DNA of 64,000 nt from an uncultured Bacteroidales bacterium (GTDB lineage: Bacteria; Bacteroidota; Bacteroidia; Bacteroidales; UBA932), in NCBI GenBank assembly GCA_949297365.1, contig CASFSL010000040.1, positions 124,001 to 188,000 of the forward strand, read 5' to 3'. A program made the position numbers and the translations under genes. Below the pieces are notes generated by a model. The model saw only the letters and a list, made by a program, of their open reading frames with translations, was not told the DNA's origin and did no database searches. Shown piece by piece: positions 27,285 to 37,162 of the stretch (position 1 is its first letter; each line of letters opens with the position of its first letter).

Positions 27285-28628
27285 CTAGATGATACCCTGC
27301 TCGAGCATGGCCTGAGCCACCTTCATGAAGCCGGCGATGTTGGCGCCCTTCACGTAGTCAACATGACCGTCGGGCTGTGTGCCGAACTTAACGCAAGCCT
27401 CGTGGATGCTCTGCATGATGTAGTGCAGCTTATCGTCAACTTCCTTGGCTGACCAGCTGATGTGAGTAGCGTTCTGGGTCATCTCGAGACCTGAAGTTGC
27501 TACACCGCCGGCATTGACAGCCTTACCGGGAGCGAAGAGGATACCGTTGCTCTGGAACTCGTGGATGGCCTCAGGGGTGCAACCCATGTTGGACACCTCG
27601 CAGCAGCACCATGTACCGTTCTTGATCAGCTCTTTGGCATCATCACCGTTAAGCTCATTCTGGAATGCGCAAGGCAGAGCGATGTCGCACTTAACGCTCC
27701 ATGCTTTCTTGCCGGCTGTAAATTTAGCGGCACCAGGGAACTTATCAGCCATATCCTGAACTTTGTTCCTGTTGGAAGCACGCATAACGAGCATGTAGTC
27801 GATCATCTCGTCGGTGATACCTCCGGGAATCTCGCATACTCCATCAGGACCGGAGATGGCGATAACCTTTGCGCCGAGCTCCTTGGCCTTTGTAGCGGCA
27901 CCCCATGCTACGTTACCGAAGCCGGAGAGAGCGACTGTCTTGTCCTTGATGTCCTTGCCGGCGTGATGCAGAAGGTGCTGCGTGAAATAGAGAGCACCGA
28001 AACCGGTAGCCTCAGGACGGAGGATAGAACCACCCCATGTACCGCCCTTGCCGGTGAGCACGCCTGTGTTGTATTCGCGGGCCAGCTTCTTGTACATACC
28101 ATAGAGATAGCCGATCTCACGTCCGCCGACACCTACGTCACCTGCAGGGATATCGGTATCAGGGCCGATGCATCTCCAGAGCTCATACATGAAGGCCTGG
28201 CAGAATCTCATAATCTCAGCGTCAGACTTGCCGACGGGGTCGAAATCAGAACCACCCTTAGCACCGCCCATAGGCAGAGTTGTCAGAGCGTTCTTGAATG
28301 TCTGCTCGAAACCGAGGAACTTCAGCATGGAAGGAGTAACTGCCTTATGGAAACGGAGACCTCCCTTGTAGGGGCCAATGGCAGAGTTGAACTGAACCCT
28401 GTAACCGAGGTTGGTCTGAACCTCACCCTTGTCGTCAACCCAGGTAACCCTGAATGTGAAGATACGGTCAGGCTCTACGATTCTCTCGACGATCTTAGCC
28501 TTCTCGAACTCGGGATGCTGGTTGTAAACCTCTTCGATGGACTCAAGCACCTCGCGGACAGCCTGGAGATACTCTTTCTCGTTACCATACTTGGCCTCAA
28601 GTTTGGCCATGATTTCTGAAACTTTCAT
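27285..28628 (-). CDS. gdhA: NADP-type glutamate dehydrogenase
   Basis: The 447-residue cytoplasmic enzyme interconverts 2-oxoglutarate plus ammonia and glutamate. Family landmarks are the catalytic lysine region (PMGGAKGGSDFDPVGKSD), GGREIGYLYGMYKKL and the Rossmann stretch (VALSGFGNVAWGAATKAKEL), then NAGGVATSGLEMTQN. The length fits the hexameric small NADP(H)-dependent class. It lies 42 bases downstream of korB, so 2-oxoglutarate metabolism genes are together, and it has its own terminator. Confidence 0.97.
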   Translation of the reverse strand: MKVSEIMAKLEAKYGNEKEYLQAVREVLESIEEVYNQHPEFEKAKIVERIVEPDRIFTFRVTWVDDKGEVQTNLGYRVQFNSAIGPYKGGLRFHKAVTPSMLKFLGFEQTFKNALTTLPMGGAKGGSDFDPVGKSDAEIMRFCQAFMYELWRCIGPDTDIPAGDVGVGGREIGYLYGMYKKLAREYNTGVLTGKGGTWGGSILRPEATGFGALYFTQHLLHHAGKDIKDKTVALSGFGNVAWGAATKAKELGAKVIAISGPDGVCEIPGGITDEMIDYMLVMRASNRNKVQDMADKFPGAAKFTAGKKAWSVKCDIALPCAFQNELNGDDAKELIKNGTWCCCEVSNMGCTPEAIHEFQSNGILFAPGKAVNAGGVATSGLEMTQNATHISWSAKEVDDKLHYIMQSIHEACVKFGTQPDGHVDYVKGANIAGFMKVAQAMLEQGII

Positions 28629-28670
28629 ATTTCTTGTGTTTTAGTTATGTAAATGAAACTGTTTTCTTAC

Positions 28671-29687
28671 TTATTTTACTTCCCATGTGGAGCCGCTGTG
28701 CAGCAGTTCATCCATATTGTGAATAGTTGATTTGGCCTTTACCTCCTCGAGCTGGTCCCTGACATTGTCGTCGTAAGTCTTGTCAGGCACGTCCCTGATA
28801 ACTCCGAGGGCAACCGGGAACTCGGGCCATTTCATGTCGATGAGCATACTGTGCATACCCATGTCCTGAGTGTGGGCATCATGCACCAGTATGTCATCCT
28901 CGGTGAAACCGCCCTCGCCGATGGTCACCACCTTGAGCTTCTTGTTCTCAAGGATCAGACCCTTGTCCCTGTTCTTGCCGAAAATCATCTTCTCACCATG
29001 TCTGAGAACTATCGTCCTGTCAGCCTTCACCTCCTTATCGGAGATCTCGCGGTGAGAGCCGTCATTGTATATCACGCAGTTGACAAGCATCTCGGTCACA
29101 GAGCATCCGTCATGCTTGGCGGAAGCCACGAATATCTCCTGATTGAGCTTCAGCTCCGAGTCTATGCTTCGTGCAAAGAATGTGCCGCGCGCACCCATTA
29201 CCAGAGCACCGGGGTTGAAAGGATGCTCAACCGTGCCGTAAGGCGACGTCTTGGTAATCTTGCCCAGAGGGGATGTCGGGGAATACTGACCTTTTGTCAG
29301 TCCATAGATACGGTTGTTGAAAAGGACGATATTGATGTCGATATTGCGCCTGATGGCATGTATGAAGTGGTTTCCGCCGATGGCCAGGGCATCACCGTCA
29401 CCTGTGGCCTGCCAAATAGACAGTGTCGGATTGGCGACTTTCATACCGGTGGATATAGCGGTGGCACGTCCGTGGATGCCGTGGAATCCGTAAGTGTTCA
29501 TATAGTACGGCAGACGCGACGAGCATCCGATACCTGAGACGAATACGAAACGCTCCATCGAGTATCCGAGATCCTCCGCCACCTGGGGAAGAGCCCTCTG
29601 AAGAGAGGCCAATACCGAGTGGTCACCGCATCCGGGGCACCATCTTACTTCCTGATTGCTTTTGAAATCCTGTGCTGTATATTTCAT
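28671..29687 (-). CDS. korB: 2-oxoglutarate:ferredoxin oxidoreductase, beta subunit
   Basis: This 338-residue subunit binds thiamine diphosphate. The CPGCGDHSVL cysteine motif lies near the N-terminus, the TPP-binding GDGDALAIGGNHF around 110-120, and IYGLTKGQYSPTSPLGK follows. With KorA it decarboxylates 2-oxoglutarate to succinyl-CoA (or the reverse) using ferredoxin, as expected in an anaerobe. It is 12 bases downstream of korA. The substrate assignment over a general 2-oxoacid rests on overall similarity and the two-subunit layout. Confidence 0.92.
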   Translation of the reverse strand: MKYTAQDFKSNQEVRWCPGCGDHSVLASLQRALPQVAEDLGYSMERFVFVSGIGCSSRLPYYMNTYGFHGIHGRATAISTGMKVANPTLSIWQATGDGDALAIGGNHFIHAIRRNIDINIVLFNNRIYGLTKGQYSPTSPLGKITKTSPYGTVEHPFNPGALVMGARGTFFARSIDSELKLNQEIFVASAKHDGCSVTEMLVNCVIYNDGSHREISDKEVKADRTIVLRHGEKMIFGKNRDKGLILENKKLKVVTIGEGGFTEDDILVHDAHTQDMGMHSMLIDMKWPEFPVALGVIRDVPDKTYDDNVRDQLEEVKAKSTIHNMDELLHSGSTWEVK

Positions 29688-29699
29688 AGCTGTATCCTC

Positions 29700-31541
29700 C
29701 TATAATAATTCATTGACTGCATCCACGACATCCTTTACGATGAAAGGCTGTCCCTGCACCTTGTTCAACTGATAGTAATGGAACTTCTGGTGCTTTGCAC
29801 GCAGATAGTCGGCGAACTGACCGGAGTTGAGCTCGCAGACGATAATCTTCTTGAACTTCGAGAAGACCTCCTCGGTGTTGAGGGGAAGGGGATTGATATA
29901 GTCAAAATGAGCCAGGGACACGCTCTTGCCCTGCTTGTGGAACTCCTTGACAGCCGTATAGAGATGGCCGAATGTTCCGCCCCAGCCGACGATAAGCACC
30001 TCGCCGCTCTCGTCTCCGATAACCTTCAGCGGCGGAATGTCGCGGGCCACCAGTGCCACTTTCCTGGCCCTGGTGTCCACCATCATCTGGTGATTCTGAG
30101 GATCGGAGGAGATGACGCCTGCGGGGTTCTTCTCCAGACCGCCTACCCTGTGCTCCAGGCCGGGAATACCGGGACGGGCCCATCTGCGGACGAGGGTCTC
30201 GGGATCCCTCTCAAAGGGAGCGAACTTGCCGCCGCACTCGGAAGCGTCATTGATGAAAGGAGGATGTATCTCGGGAAGATCCTTCATGGAAGGTATCCTC
30301 CAGGGCTCGGAACCGTTGCCGAGGAATCCCTCGGTGAGCAGGATGACGGGCATCATGTGCTCCATGGCGAACTTACCGGCGTAGAATGCCTTCTCAAAGC
30401 AGTCCGAAGGAGAATGAGCGGCCATCACCATGATGGGACACTCTCCGTTGCGGCCGTAAAGGGCCTGATGCAGGTCGGTCTGCTCGGTCTTGGTAGGTAT
30501 ACCTGTGGACGGGCCGCTGCGCTGAACATCCACGAGCACCAGAGGCAGTTCCGTAATCATGGCCAGTCCGAGAGCCTCCGACTTCAGGGAAAGACCGGGA
30601 CCGGAGGTGGTGGTCACTGCAAAATTGCCGGCGTATGCCGCTCCGATGGCGGTGCAGATGCCGGCTATCTCATCCTCGCACTGGAGGGTCTTGGCCTTGA
30701 GTTCCTTATGGATGGCCAGTTCCTCGAGAATAGCAGTGGCGGGTGTGATGGGATATGAACCGCAGAAAAGGGGCACTCCGGACTTTTCGGAGGCTGCGAG
30801 CAGACCCCATGCCGTGGCCTGGTTGCCGTTGATATTGCGGTATGTGCCTTTCTCCTGCTTGGCAGGCTGCACATAGTAGGTGTTTGCTATAGCGTGAATA
30901 TTGGAGGCGTAGTTGAAACCGTCCTTGAGGACTTTCTTGTTGGTGTCGATAAGAGCCGGCTTCTTCTTGAACTTGCGTTCCAGATACTCGAATGTATGGT
31001 CAAGTTCCTTATTGAACATGAAGAAGCACATGCCGAGGGTAAACATGTTCTTGCACCTTACGATGGCTTTCATGTCCAGGCCGCTGTCCTTCAGGCTTTC
31101 TTTCGTCAGAGTGGTAATAGGAGACACGATGATATTCCTGTCACCTATGCCCAACTCCTCAATGGGATTCATGGTCTTGAATCCGGCCTTCTGAATGCCC
31201 TTCTCGTCGAAGGCATCCTCATCCAGGATAATTGTAGCCGTAGGCTTGGCCCACTTGGCGTTGGCCATAAGTGCTGCGGGATTCATGGCGACAAGTACGT
31301 CGCAGAAATCTCCAGGGGTATTGATCTCAATAGAACCTATGTGTACCTGAAAACCGGACACACCTGAGACAGTACCCTGAGGCGCCCGGATCTCTGCCGG
31401 GTAATCAGGGAATGTAGAGATCTCGTTACCGAAAAGCGCGGAGGAATCGGCGAACAGCGTACCTGTCAGCTGCATACCGTCTCCGGAGTCGCCGGCGAAC
31501 CGGATAACGACATCTTCTATATCAATAACTTTGTGTTGCAT
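29700..31541 (-). CDS. korA: 2-oxoglutarate:ferredoxin oxidoreductase, alpha subunit (gamma-alpha fusion)
   Basis: The 613-residue protein has an N-terminal gamma domain (about 1-190; RFAGDSGDGMQLTGTLFA) fused to the alpha/pyrimidine-binding domain (about 215 to the end; GNQATAWGLLAASEKSGVP, SYPITPATAILEEL, TTTSGPGLSLKSEALGLA). The C-terminal domain carries VGWGGTFGHLYTAV. This fusion is the usual form in Bacteroidetes. It is preceded by a TACATTTG promoter element and by the terminator of the skp gene, so kor begins a new transcript. Confidence 0.93.
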   Translation of the reverse strand: MQHKVIDIEDVVIRFAGDSGDGMQLTGTLFADSSALFGNEISTFPDYPAEIRAPQGTVSGVSGFQVHIGSIEINTPGDFCDVLVAMNPAALMANAKWAKPTATIILDEDAFDEKGIQKAGFKTMNPIEELGIGDRNIIVSPITTLTKESLKDSGLDMKAIVRCKNMFTLGMCFFMFNKELDHTFEYLERKFKKKPALIDTNKKVLKDGFNYASNIHAIANTYYVQPAKQEKGTYRNINGNQATAWGLLAASEKSGVPLFCGSYPITPATAILEELAIHKELKAKTLQCEDEIAGICTAIGAAYAGNFAVTTTSGPGLSLKSEALGLAMITELPLVLVDVQRSGPSTGIPTKTEQTDLHQALYGRNGECPIMVMAAHSPSDCFEKAFYAGKFAMEHMMPVILLTEGFLGNGSEPWRIPSMKDLPEIHPPFINDASECGGKFAPFERDPETLVRRWARPGIPGLEHRVGGLEKNPAGVISSDPQNHQMMVDTRARKVALVARDIPPLKVIGDESGEVLIVGWGGTFGHLYTAVKEFHKQGKSVSLAHFDYINPLPLNTEEVFSKFKKIIVCELNSGQFADYLRAKHQKFHYYQLNKVQGQPFIVKDVVDAVNELL

Positions 31542-31565
31542 TATTGTGTTGGTTATAATTTCTCA

Positions 31566-31573
31566 CAAATGTA
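31566..31573 (-). promoter_or_regulatory. -7 box of korAB
   Basis: The minus strand reads TACATTTG, a perfect TAnnTTTG, 24 bases before the korA start; a TTTTG lies upstream but only about 14 bases away. Confidence 0.5.
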
Positions 31574-31615
31574 AGGATATTTCCTAACAAAACGAATTAT
31601 TTCAGAAGTATTTTA

Positions 31616-31659
31616 TAAAAAAGAGAAAGGACTAGGCCATAACTCAAGGCAGTCCTTTC
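31616..31659 (-). terminator. Terminator of the nadK-uppS-bamA-skp operon
   Basis: GAAAGGACT (31625-31633) pairs with AGTCCTTTC (31651-31659) with additional GCC/GGC pairing inside; on the minus strand a T-rich tract follows (plus-strand A-run around 31616-31622). Confidence 0.85.
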
Positions 31660-31691
31660 CATTATAATGACAACTTGCTATCTCTCAACAA

Positions 31692-32240
31692 TTAACGCTG
31701 GGGCTGAGCCTGGGGCAGCATCTTGTCCAAAGGGATGTTGAGCTCTATCTTGACCTGCTCGGTCACATCCATACTCTGGGCCGCATCAAAATAGGGAATA
31801 ACTCCCATAGAAGTATCAAACACATAGATAAGTCCGTTGGTCCTGCCTACCTTGGCCACGGCCTCATTGGCCTTCTGCTGTATGGGAGCCATGAGCTGCT
31901 GCTGAAGGTTGTTCATGTCCATCTGAGCGTTCTGGTTGTACTGTGTGATACGGGCTTCAAGATCCTGTATTTCCTGCTGCTTGGTAGCCAGCACCGAAGG
32001 TGTCCAGTTGGCGCTCATCTGCTGATAAGTCGTAATCTTGGTGTTGTACTCCTCTATCATCGCGTTGTAGGTCTCCTGCATACTTGCGCTGAACTTCTCC
32101 ATTTCCACACGGGCAGAATCCATCTCGTCCATCAGGAAAATCACTTCCTGCATATTTACATGCCCGAATTTCATTCCCTGCGCCGAGGCCAGGGTCGCAA
32201 CTGAGAAAACGCTCAATGCTATTACAATAATCCTTTTCAT
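31692..32240 (-). CDS. Skp/OmpH-family periplasmic chaperone
   Basis: The 182-residue protein has a cleavable signal peptide (MKRIIVIALSVFSVATLASAQ) and the Skp layout: a short strand start (MKFGHVNMQEV), long coiled-coil helices rich in Gln/Met/Glu (about 45-125) and a closing strand region (GLIYVFDTSMGVIPYFDA). Skp-like proteins hold unfolded outer-membrane proteins on the way to BamA, which is encoded 50 bases upstream. It is the last gene before the terminator. Confidence 0.9.
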   Translation of the reverse strand: MKRIIVIALSVFSVATLASAQGMKFGHVNMQEVIFLMDEMDSARVEMEKFSASMQETYNAMIEEYNTKITTYQQMSANWTPSVLATKQQEIQDLEARITQYNQNAQMDMNNLQQQLMAPIQQKANEAVAKVGRTNGLIYVFDTSMGVIPYFDAAQSMDVTEQVKIELNIPLDKMLPQAQPQR

Positions 32241-32290
32241 TTTAGTTGTTCTTTTCTTATTGACTGCAAAATTAATAAAATTTCATATCA

Positions 32291-34813
32291 TTAGAACTGC
32301 TGTCCTATCACGAAGTGGAAATTCGAGCCGCCCCTGTCCATGCCCTGAACCGGATCAAAGCCCCATCCCCAGTCAACTCCAAGCAGTCCGATCATAGGAA
32401 GCATAATCCTGACTCCGACTCCAGCCGAACGCTTGATCTGGAACGGATTGAATTCCCGGATATCCTCCCAGCAGTTGCCTCCTTCCAGGAAGGCCAGCAC
32501 GTATATAGTAGACTGAGGCTGCAGGATTACCGGATACCTCAACTCTATAGTGAACTTGTCGTACACATGGCCGACATAGATGCCGTCCTCATTGACAGGT
32601 GTCAGGGAATAGTTGGAGTATCCTCTCAATGCGATAATCTCCGAGCCGTAAGTATTGTAGCCGGACATACCGTCACCGCCGACCTGATACCCCTCGAAAG
32701 GAGAGTATCCCAGATTCTTGTTGTAATACCCCAGATATCCGAACTGCGCCCTGGTCATCAGCACCAGATCATCGAACAGACGTACATACAGGGCTCCCTT
32801 GAAAGTCCATTTGTGATATTCTATCCACCTGTACCTCTCCTGGTCCGTCATAGAGGCATAATCGGTGTTCTTGTCCCTGAACAGGGAATAGGGAGGCGTC
32901 AGCTGCAATGACAGCTGGAAATCCGAACCTTCCCTCGGATAAATCATCTGGTCCGTAGAGTTTCTGGCCAGTGTGATCTTATAGCTTATGTTGTTTGAGC
33001 GGCCGGTCTCAAAGAGGAAATTGTACCGCCAGTTGTGCAGGTTGTACGTCTGCCAGCTGAGTTCGTGGTAAAGGACAAAATAGCTGTCAGGCCATTTCAG
33101 ACGGCTTCCCAGCGAGGCTGCGATACCGTAGACCTCATAATACTCGTCTGTATTCTGATAAAAATAATAGGAGTTCGTCTGACGGGTATAATATCCGGCC
33201 AGATTGAACGAGGTCGGTTTCTTTCCGAAAAGCCAAGGCTCTATGAAATTGATTGAAGCTGCAGTATAGTATGTACCGTTGGTCTGGAAACGGATGGAGA
33301 GCGTCTGGGCATCACCCAAGGGTACAGGACGCCATGCGCCTCTCTTGAACATCCGCTTTATAGAGAAATTGTTGAAGCTTACACCGACTGTTCCCACGAA
33401 CGAATATCCACCCCATCCTCCTGAGAGCTCGAACTGGGAGTTGGGCTTTTCCTGCAGATTGTAAGAGATATCCACAGTATTGTTCAGCTGATTGGGTATC
33501 ACCGAATAGCCGCGCGTATGGTCCAAAGCCTGCTCAGGGTCAAAGTTACCCATCGACGCAATCTCCCTCAGGGAACGCTCCAGCATGGACTGACTGTACA
33601 GATACCCCGGCTTGGTGAACAGCTGGCGGCGCACTACCTTCTCATTGGTTATAGTATTGCCGCTGATGATTATCTTGTTGAAAGTGGCCGGCTTGCCCTC
33701 CACCATGCGGAGCTCGACATCCACCGAATCCCCCACTATATTGGTCTCGACCGGTATGATATTGAAAAATATGTACCCCTGGTCGGCATAAAGGGTATGG
33801 ATATCCATGAACTCCTTCTTAGGGTCTCCGAAGAGTCTCTTCTCCAGGTTCACGACATCATACACATCACCCTTCTTGATCATCAGGACCGCATCCAGCT
33901 GCTCCGATGTATACAGGGAATTACCGGTCCAGGTTATATTCCTGAAATAGTACTTCTTGCCTTCGTCTATGACAAACTTGATGCCCAGACGGTCCGGTTC
34001 TATATAATATATGGAGTCCTTGACTATGCGTGCATCCCTGTAACCGGCCTCATTGAAGACACTGAGCATGGACTGCTTGTCGTTCTCGTATTCCTTCTCG
34101 TTGAATTTCTTGGTCTTGAAGATATTACGGAAACGCATGTCCCTGGTCTTCGCCATGGCTCCGATCAGTTTGCCGTCAGGGACATGGTCATTGCCCTCAA
34201 ATGTGATGGTCTTTATCTTGACCTTCGACTTGCGGTCCACGACAAAGGTGACGCGCACAGCGTTCTTTACCACGGTATCCCTGACCTGAATCACGTCCAC
34301 GTCTGCATTGAGGAATCCTTTCTCCTTGAAATAGTCCTTGATGATTCCGACTGATGAGTTGAGCACATAATCCGACAGGGGTACATTGCGCCGGAGGCTA
34401 AGCCTGTCCTGCAGCTCCGTCTGCTCCGAATTCTTGATACCCTGGAAATTCCATCTCGAAACCCTGGGTCTCTCCTGCAGCCACAGTGCCAGATACACTG
34501 TATCCCCCATCGCTGAAAGAGAGTCGATATTGAGAGAAACGTCCGAAAAATGCTTCTGGGCCCATATACGGCTGACCACAGATGCGGTAACATCTCCCGG
34601 CACCGTTATCTCCATGCCCTCCTTCAAGCCGGTCAACGCCAGAATCTGCGACTCACCGAGATACTTGACTCCCTTAACCCTGATACCGCCCAGCACATAT
34701 TTTTTTGGATGAAGATAATCTACGACAACGTCTGCGGAGCTCTGCTGCGCATACAACAGCCCCGCTGTCATCAGTGACAATACCAGGAAAAGCGTCCTTT
34801 TCAATGTCATCAT
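32291..34813 (-). CDS. bamA: Outer-membrane protein assembly factor BamA
   Basis: The 840-residue protein is the central component of the machine that inserts beta-barrels, including the SusC proteins, into the outer membrane. It has a signal peptide (MMTLKRTLFLVLSLMTAGLLYAQ), a series of POTRA domains (about 25-440; for example KIKTITFEGNDHVPDGKL, YYFRNITWTGNSLYTSEQL, NKIIISGNTITNEKVVRRQ) and a C-terminal 16-strand barrel ending in HFVIGQQF. It overlaps uppS by 4 bases (ATGA) and is followed by skp, a standard Bacteroidetes order. BamD is encoded separately at about 46 kb. Confidence 0.96.
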   Translation of the reverse strand: MMTLKRTLFLVLSLMTAGLLYAQQSSADVVVDYLHPKKYVLGGIRVKGVKYLGESQILALTGLKEGMEITVPGDVTASVVSRIWAQKHFSDVSLNIDSLSAMGDTVYLALWLQERPRVSRWNFQGIKNSEQTELQDRLSLRRNVPLSDYVLNSSVGIIKDYFKEKGFLNADVDVIQVRDTVVKNAVRVTFVVDRKSKVKIKTITFEGNDHVPDGKLIGAMAKTRDMRFRNIFKTKKFNEKEYENDKQSMLSVFNEAGYRDARIVKDSIYYIEPDRLGIKFVIDEGKKYYFRNITWTGNSLYTSEQLDAVLMIKKGDVYDVVNLEKRLFGDPKKEFMDIHTLYADQGYIFFNIIPVETNIVGDSVDVELRMVEGKPATFNKIIISGNTITNEKVVRRQLFTKPGYLYSQSMLERSLREIASMGNFDPEQALDHTRGYSVIPNQLNNTVDISYNLQEKPNSQFELSGGWGGYSFVGTVGVSFNNFSIKRMFKRGAWRPVPLGDAQTLSIRFQTNGTYYTAASINFIEPWLFGKKPTSFNLAGYYTRQTNSYYFYQNTDEYYEVYGIAASLGSRLKWPDSYFVLYHELSWQTYNLHNWRYNFLFETGRSNNISYKITLARNSTDQMIYPREGSDFQLSLQLTPPYSLFRDKNTDYASMTDQERYRWIEYHKWTFKGALYVRLFDDLVLMTRAQFGYLGYYNKNLGYSPFEGYQVGGDGMSGYNTYGSEIIALRGYSNYSLTPVNEDGIYVGHVYDKFTIELRYPVILQPQSTIYVLAFLEGGNCWEDIREFNPFQIKRSAGVGVRIMLPMIGLLGVDWGWGFDPVQGMDRGGSNFHFVIGQQF

Positions 34814-35538
34814 TTGGAATCGCTAGTTTCAATTTTTATCTGCTCGCCCGTCTTCCCGAACCGTCTTTCCCGGGATGCGTAGCTGTCAAGTGCTGTCCGG
34901 AACTCGTTTTTGCGAAAATCGGGCCAAAGGACATCCGTAAAATAAAATTCGGTATACGCACACTGCCAGAGCATGAAATTGCTTATCCGCTGTTCCCCGC
35001 TCGTCCTTATCAGAAGATCCGGGTCCGGTATTCCGGCTGTTGCCAGATAATCTCCGAAATGTCCCGCAGGAGCTCCTGCCGCCGCGAACTTCCGGGCAGC
35101 CTGCTCAATATCCCATTTGCCGCTGTAACTCAGAAATACCACGAGCGTCAGCCCCGTATTGCCGGCTGTTTCCTCCATCGCCCCGTCTATATCCCTGTTA
35201 AGATCTTCCGGAAGGCGGCTCCTGTTGCCTATTACGATAAAGCGGATGTTATTCTTATGGAAAGTAGGCCTCTCATTGAGAATGGACACAGCCATCAGAC
35301 GCATCAGCTCAGAGACCTCCGCATCCGGGCGGCTCCAATTCTCCTCCGAGAATGCGAAGAAACTCAGATACTCAATACCCGTTTCCACTGCGAACTCCGA
35401 GCAGGCCCTTACACTCTCCGTCCCCTCGTGATGCCCGAACACCCGTTCCTTGCCGCGCTGTCTGGCCCAACGCCCGTTCCCGTCCATTATTATCGCCACA
35501 TGTCTTGGCAGCATACTCTTGTCCATATCTGTTTTCAA
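34810..35538 (-). CDS. uppS: Undecaprenyl diphosphate synthase
   Basis: The 242-residue cis-prenyltransferase makes the lipid carrier for peptidoglycan and surface polysaccharides. Motifs are IMDGNGRWARQRGK with the catalytic Asp, GHHEGTESVR, FAFSEENWSRP and, near the C-terminus, LLIRTSGEQRISNF followed by YTEFYF. It overlaps both neighbours by 4 bases, so translation is probably coupled from nadK to bamA. Confidence 0.97.
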   Translation of the reverse strand: MKTDMDKSMLPRHVAIIMDGNGRWARQRGKERVFGHHEGTESVRACSEFAVETGIEYLSFFAFSEENWSRPDAEVSELMRLMAVSILNERPTFHKNNIRFIVIGNRSRLPEDLNRDIDGAMEETAGNTGLTLVVFLSYSGKWDIEQAARKFAAAGAPAGHFGDYLATAGIPDPDLLIRTSGEQRISNFMLWQCAYTEFYFTDVLWPDFRKNEFRTALDSYASRERRFGKTGEQIKIETSDSK

Positions 35539-36428
35539 TATTTTATTCTGTCATTCCTGCGGTCCTCGCCCCATAGCAACTTTTCATTCAAAGCCTCGAA
35601 AAAGCCGGCCTGCCCGAATGTCACACACGAAAGAGCGAAGTCCGCTTTCCGCACCGTCACCTTCCTGTCCTCGGCCACATCCATGAAACGGTTGTCCACC
35701 GAGAGCAGAGTACGTCTTCCCCCTGAACGTATAACGACCTCTATCTCCGATGTATCCGGCACTATCAACGGCCTCACGTTGAGATTGTGCGGGGCCATCG
35801 GAGTAATGATGAATACCGAAGAGTCCGGCACCACTACCGGGCCTCCCACGCTGAGAGAATAAGCCGTAGAGCCGGTCGGGGTCGCTATAAGCAGCCCGTC
35901 CGCCCAGTAAGTAGGTATGCGCATCCCGTCGATAGACACCTCTATGCCTATCATATTGGGACCGTAGCGCTGCATGGTTATCTCATTGAGGGCATAGGGA
36001 TAGATATCCGGAGTCAGTCCCCCGTAGGAAACTTCCAGCAGACTCCTTTTCCGCACACTGTAATCCCCCTCTATCATCCTGTCCACAATACCGCATCCTG
36101 CATCTCCGCTTCCCGCCGAAGTCAGAAAACCCAGCCGTCCGAAATTGATGCCGGCGACCGGTATTCCCCTCCTGCCCACCATCGTCAGAGAACTGAGAAA
36201 AGTTCCGTCACCTCCAAGGGACAGGAATATATCCACGTCCGCAGGCAGGTCCTCCCCGGATGCAAATACCTCTCCCGGCAAGGGCCGTACACCCGCACTG
36301 GCAAGACAGTCCGCCAGTTCCGAGAAAAACGAAAGCCTCACACCTTTTATAATAAGGTGCTCCAGCAATGCCGTCATTCTACTTGCGGTGTCAGGCCCCG
36401 GATTGCGGCCATATAGAGCAAAGTGCAT
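35535..36428 (-). CDS. nadK: NAD kinase
   Basis: This is the ATP-dependent kinase that makes NADP. The nucleotide-binding GGDGTFLSS (about residue 75) and the GINFGRLGFL and DGLLIATPTGSTAYSLSVGG segments are characteristic. I place the start at the Met of MHFALYGRNPG (36428), giving 297 residues. The frame stays open to 36506, but that extension (MSFFAKIGLYQNKF...) is not family-like and falls in the AT-rich intergenic promoter region. It is first in the nadK-uppS-bamA-skp operon and divergent from the gene at 36548. Confidence 0.93.
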   Translation of the reverse strand: MHFALYGRNPGPDTASRMTALLEHLIIKGVRLSFFSELADCLASAGVRPLPGEVFASGEDLPADVDIFLSLGGDGTFLSSLTMVGRRGIPVAGINFGRLGFLTSAGSGDAGCGIVDRMIEGDYSVRKRSLLEVSYGGLTPDIYPYALNEITMQRYGPNMIGIEVSIDGMRIPTYWADGLLIATPTGSTAYSLSVGGPVVVPDSSVFIITPMAPHNLNVRPLIVPDTSEIEVVIRSGGRRTLLSVDNRFMDVAEDRKVTVRKADFALSCVTFGQAGFFEALNEKLLWGEDRRNDRIKY

Positions 36429-36485
36429 GTTCTCTGTTTTTGCTATACAAATTGCAAATATTGCGAATTTATTTTGATAAAGCCC

Positions 36486-36513
36486 TATTTTTGCAAAAAA
36501 ACTCATACTTTTG
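36486..36513 (+). promoter_or_regulatory. Candidate promoter(s) of the 36.5-41 kb operon
   Basis: Two perfect TAnnTTTG elements occur in the intergenic region: TATTTTTG (36486-36493) and TACTTTTG (36506-36513). A TTG lies 22 bases before the first. Either could start the rightward transcript; the second lies about 35 bases before the ATG. Confidence 0.45.
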
Positions 36514-36547
36514 CATTTTGAATGATTTATAACTCTACAATACAGAA

Positions 36548-37156
36548 ATGAAGAAAGTCAACCTTATCCTCAACATCGTACTTGTGCTGGCTGTCGCCGC
36601 ATTGTACGTACTGCATTTCACCGGCAACAGTAAAACCGAGCACACGGCTTCCGCAGAAGACAGCCGGATAACCGCAGGCAGCGGGGACATCGTCTATATC
36701 AACCTCGACACCCTGGTCAACCAGTACGATATGTACAACGACCTGCGCACGGAACTTGAAAGCAAGGTCAGCGCCATCGAGAATGACCTGAACAAGAAGG
36801 GAAGAGCCCTTGAGAACGACATGAAGAGTTTTCAGGAAAAAATGCAGAAAGGTCTACTGACACGGTCTCAGATGGAGACCATGCAGAACGACCTGATGGC
36901 ACGCGACCAGGAGCTCCGCAACCTGTCCCAGCAGAAACAGATGGAGCTGGCCGAGGAAGAGAGCGTCATGTACAACAGGGTAATGGATGCCATAAGGACT
37001 TATGTTGACAATTACAACAAAGACAAGCAGTTCTCGCTGATACTTACCACCACGGCTGCTACGAACTCAATAATCAGCGGCGACCAGGGACTCAACATTA
37101 CGACCGAAGTCATAAACGGCCTCAATCAGGAATACATCAGGAACAGAAACAAATAA
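36548..37156 (+). CDS. OmpH/Skp-like periplasmic protein
   Basis: The 202-residue protein has an N-terminal hydrophobic signal or anchor (about 5-25: LILNIVLVLAVAALYVL), a short strand segment (GDIVYINLDTLVNQYDMYN) and a long coiled coil (about 70-155). The C-terminal part (FSLILTTTAATNSIISGDQG) is typical of OmpH. This second Skp-like protein lacks a bamA neighbour and, with an uncleaved anchor, may sit in the inner membrane. It heads the rightward operon with a glycosyltransferase and purC. Confidence 0.8.
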   Translation: MKKVNLILNIVLVLAVAALYVLHFTGNSKTEHTASAEDSRITAGSGDIVYINLDTLVNQYDMYNDLRTELESKVSAIENDLNKKGRALENDMKSFQEKMQKGLLTRSQMETMQNDLMARDQELRNLSQQKQMELAEEESVMYNRVMDAIRTYVDNYNKDKQFSLILTTTAATNSIISGDQGLNITTEVINGLNQEYIRNRNK

Positions 37157-37162
37157 CAAGCC

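Noticed and set aside
27561..28619. Open frame of about 350 codons opposite gdhA (and similar ones opposite rpoC, korA, murI, bamA)
   Set aside because: These are shadows of well-identified genes on the other strand, with Leu/Val/His/Asp-rich products typical of antisense translation.
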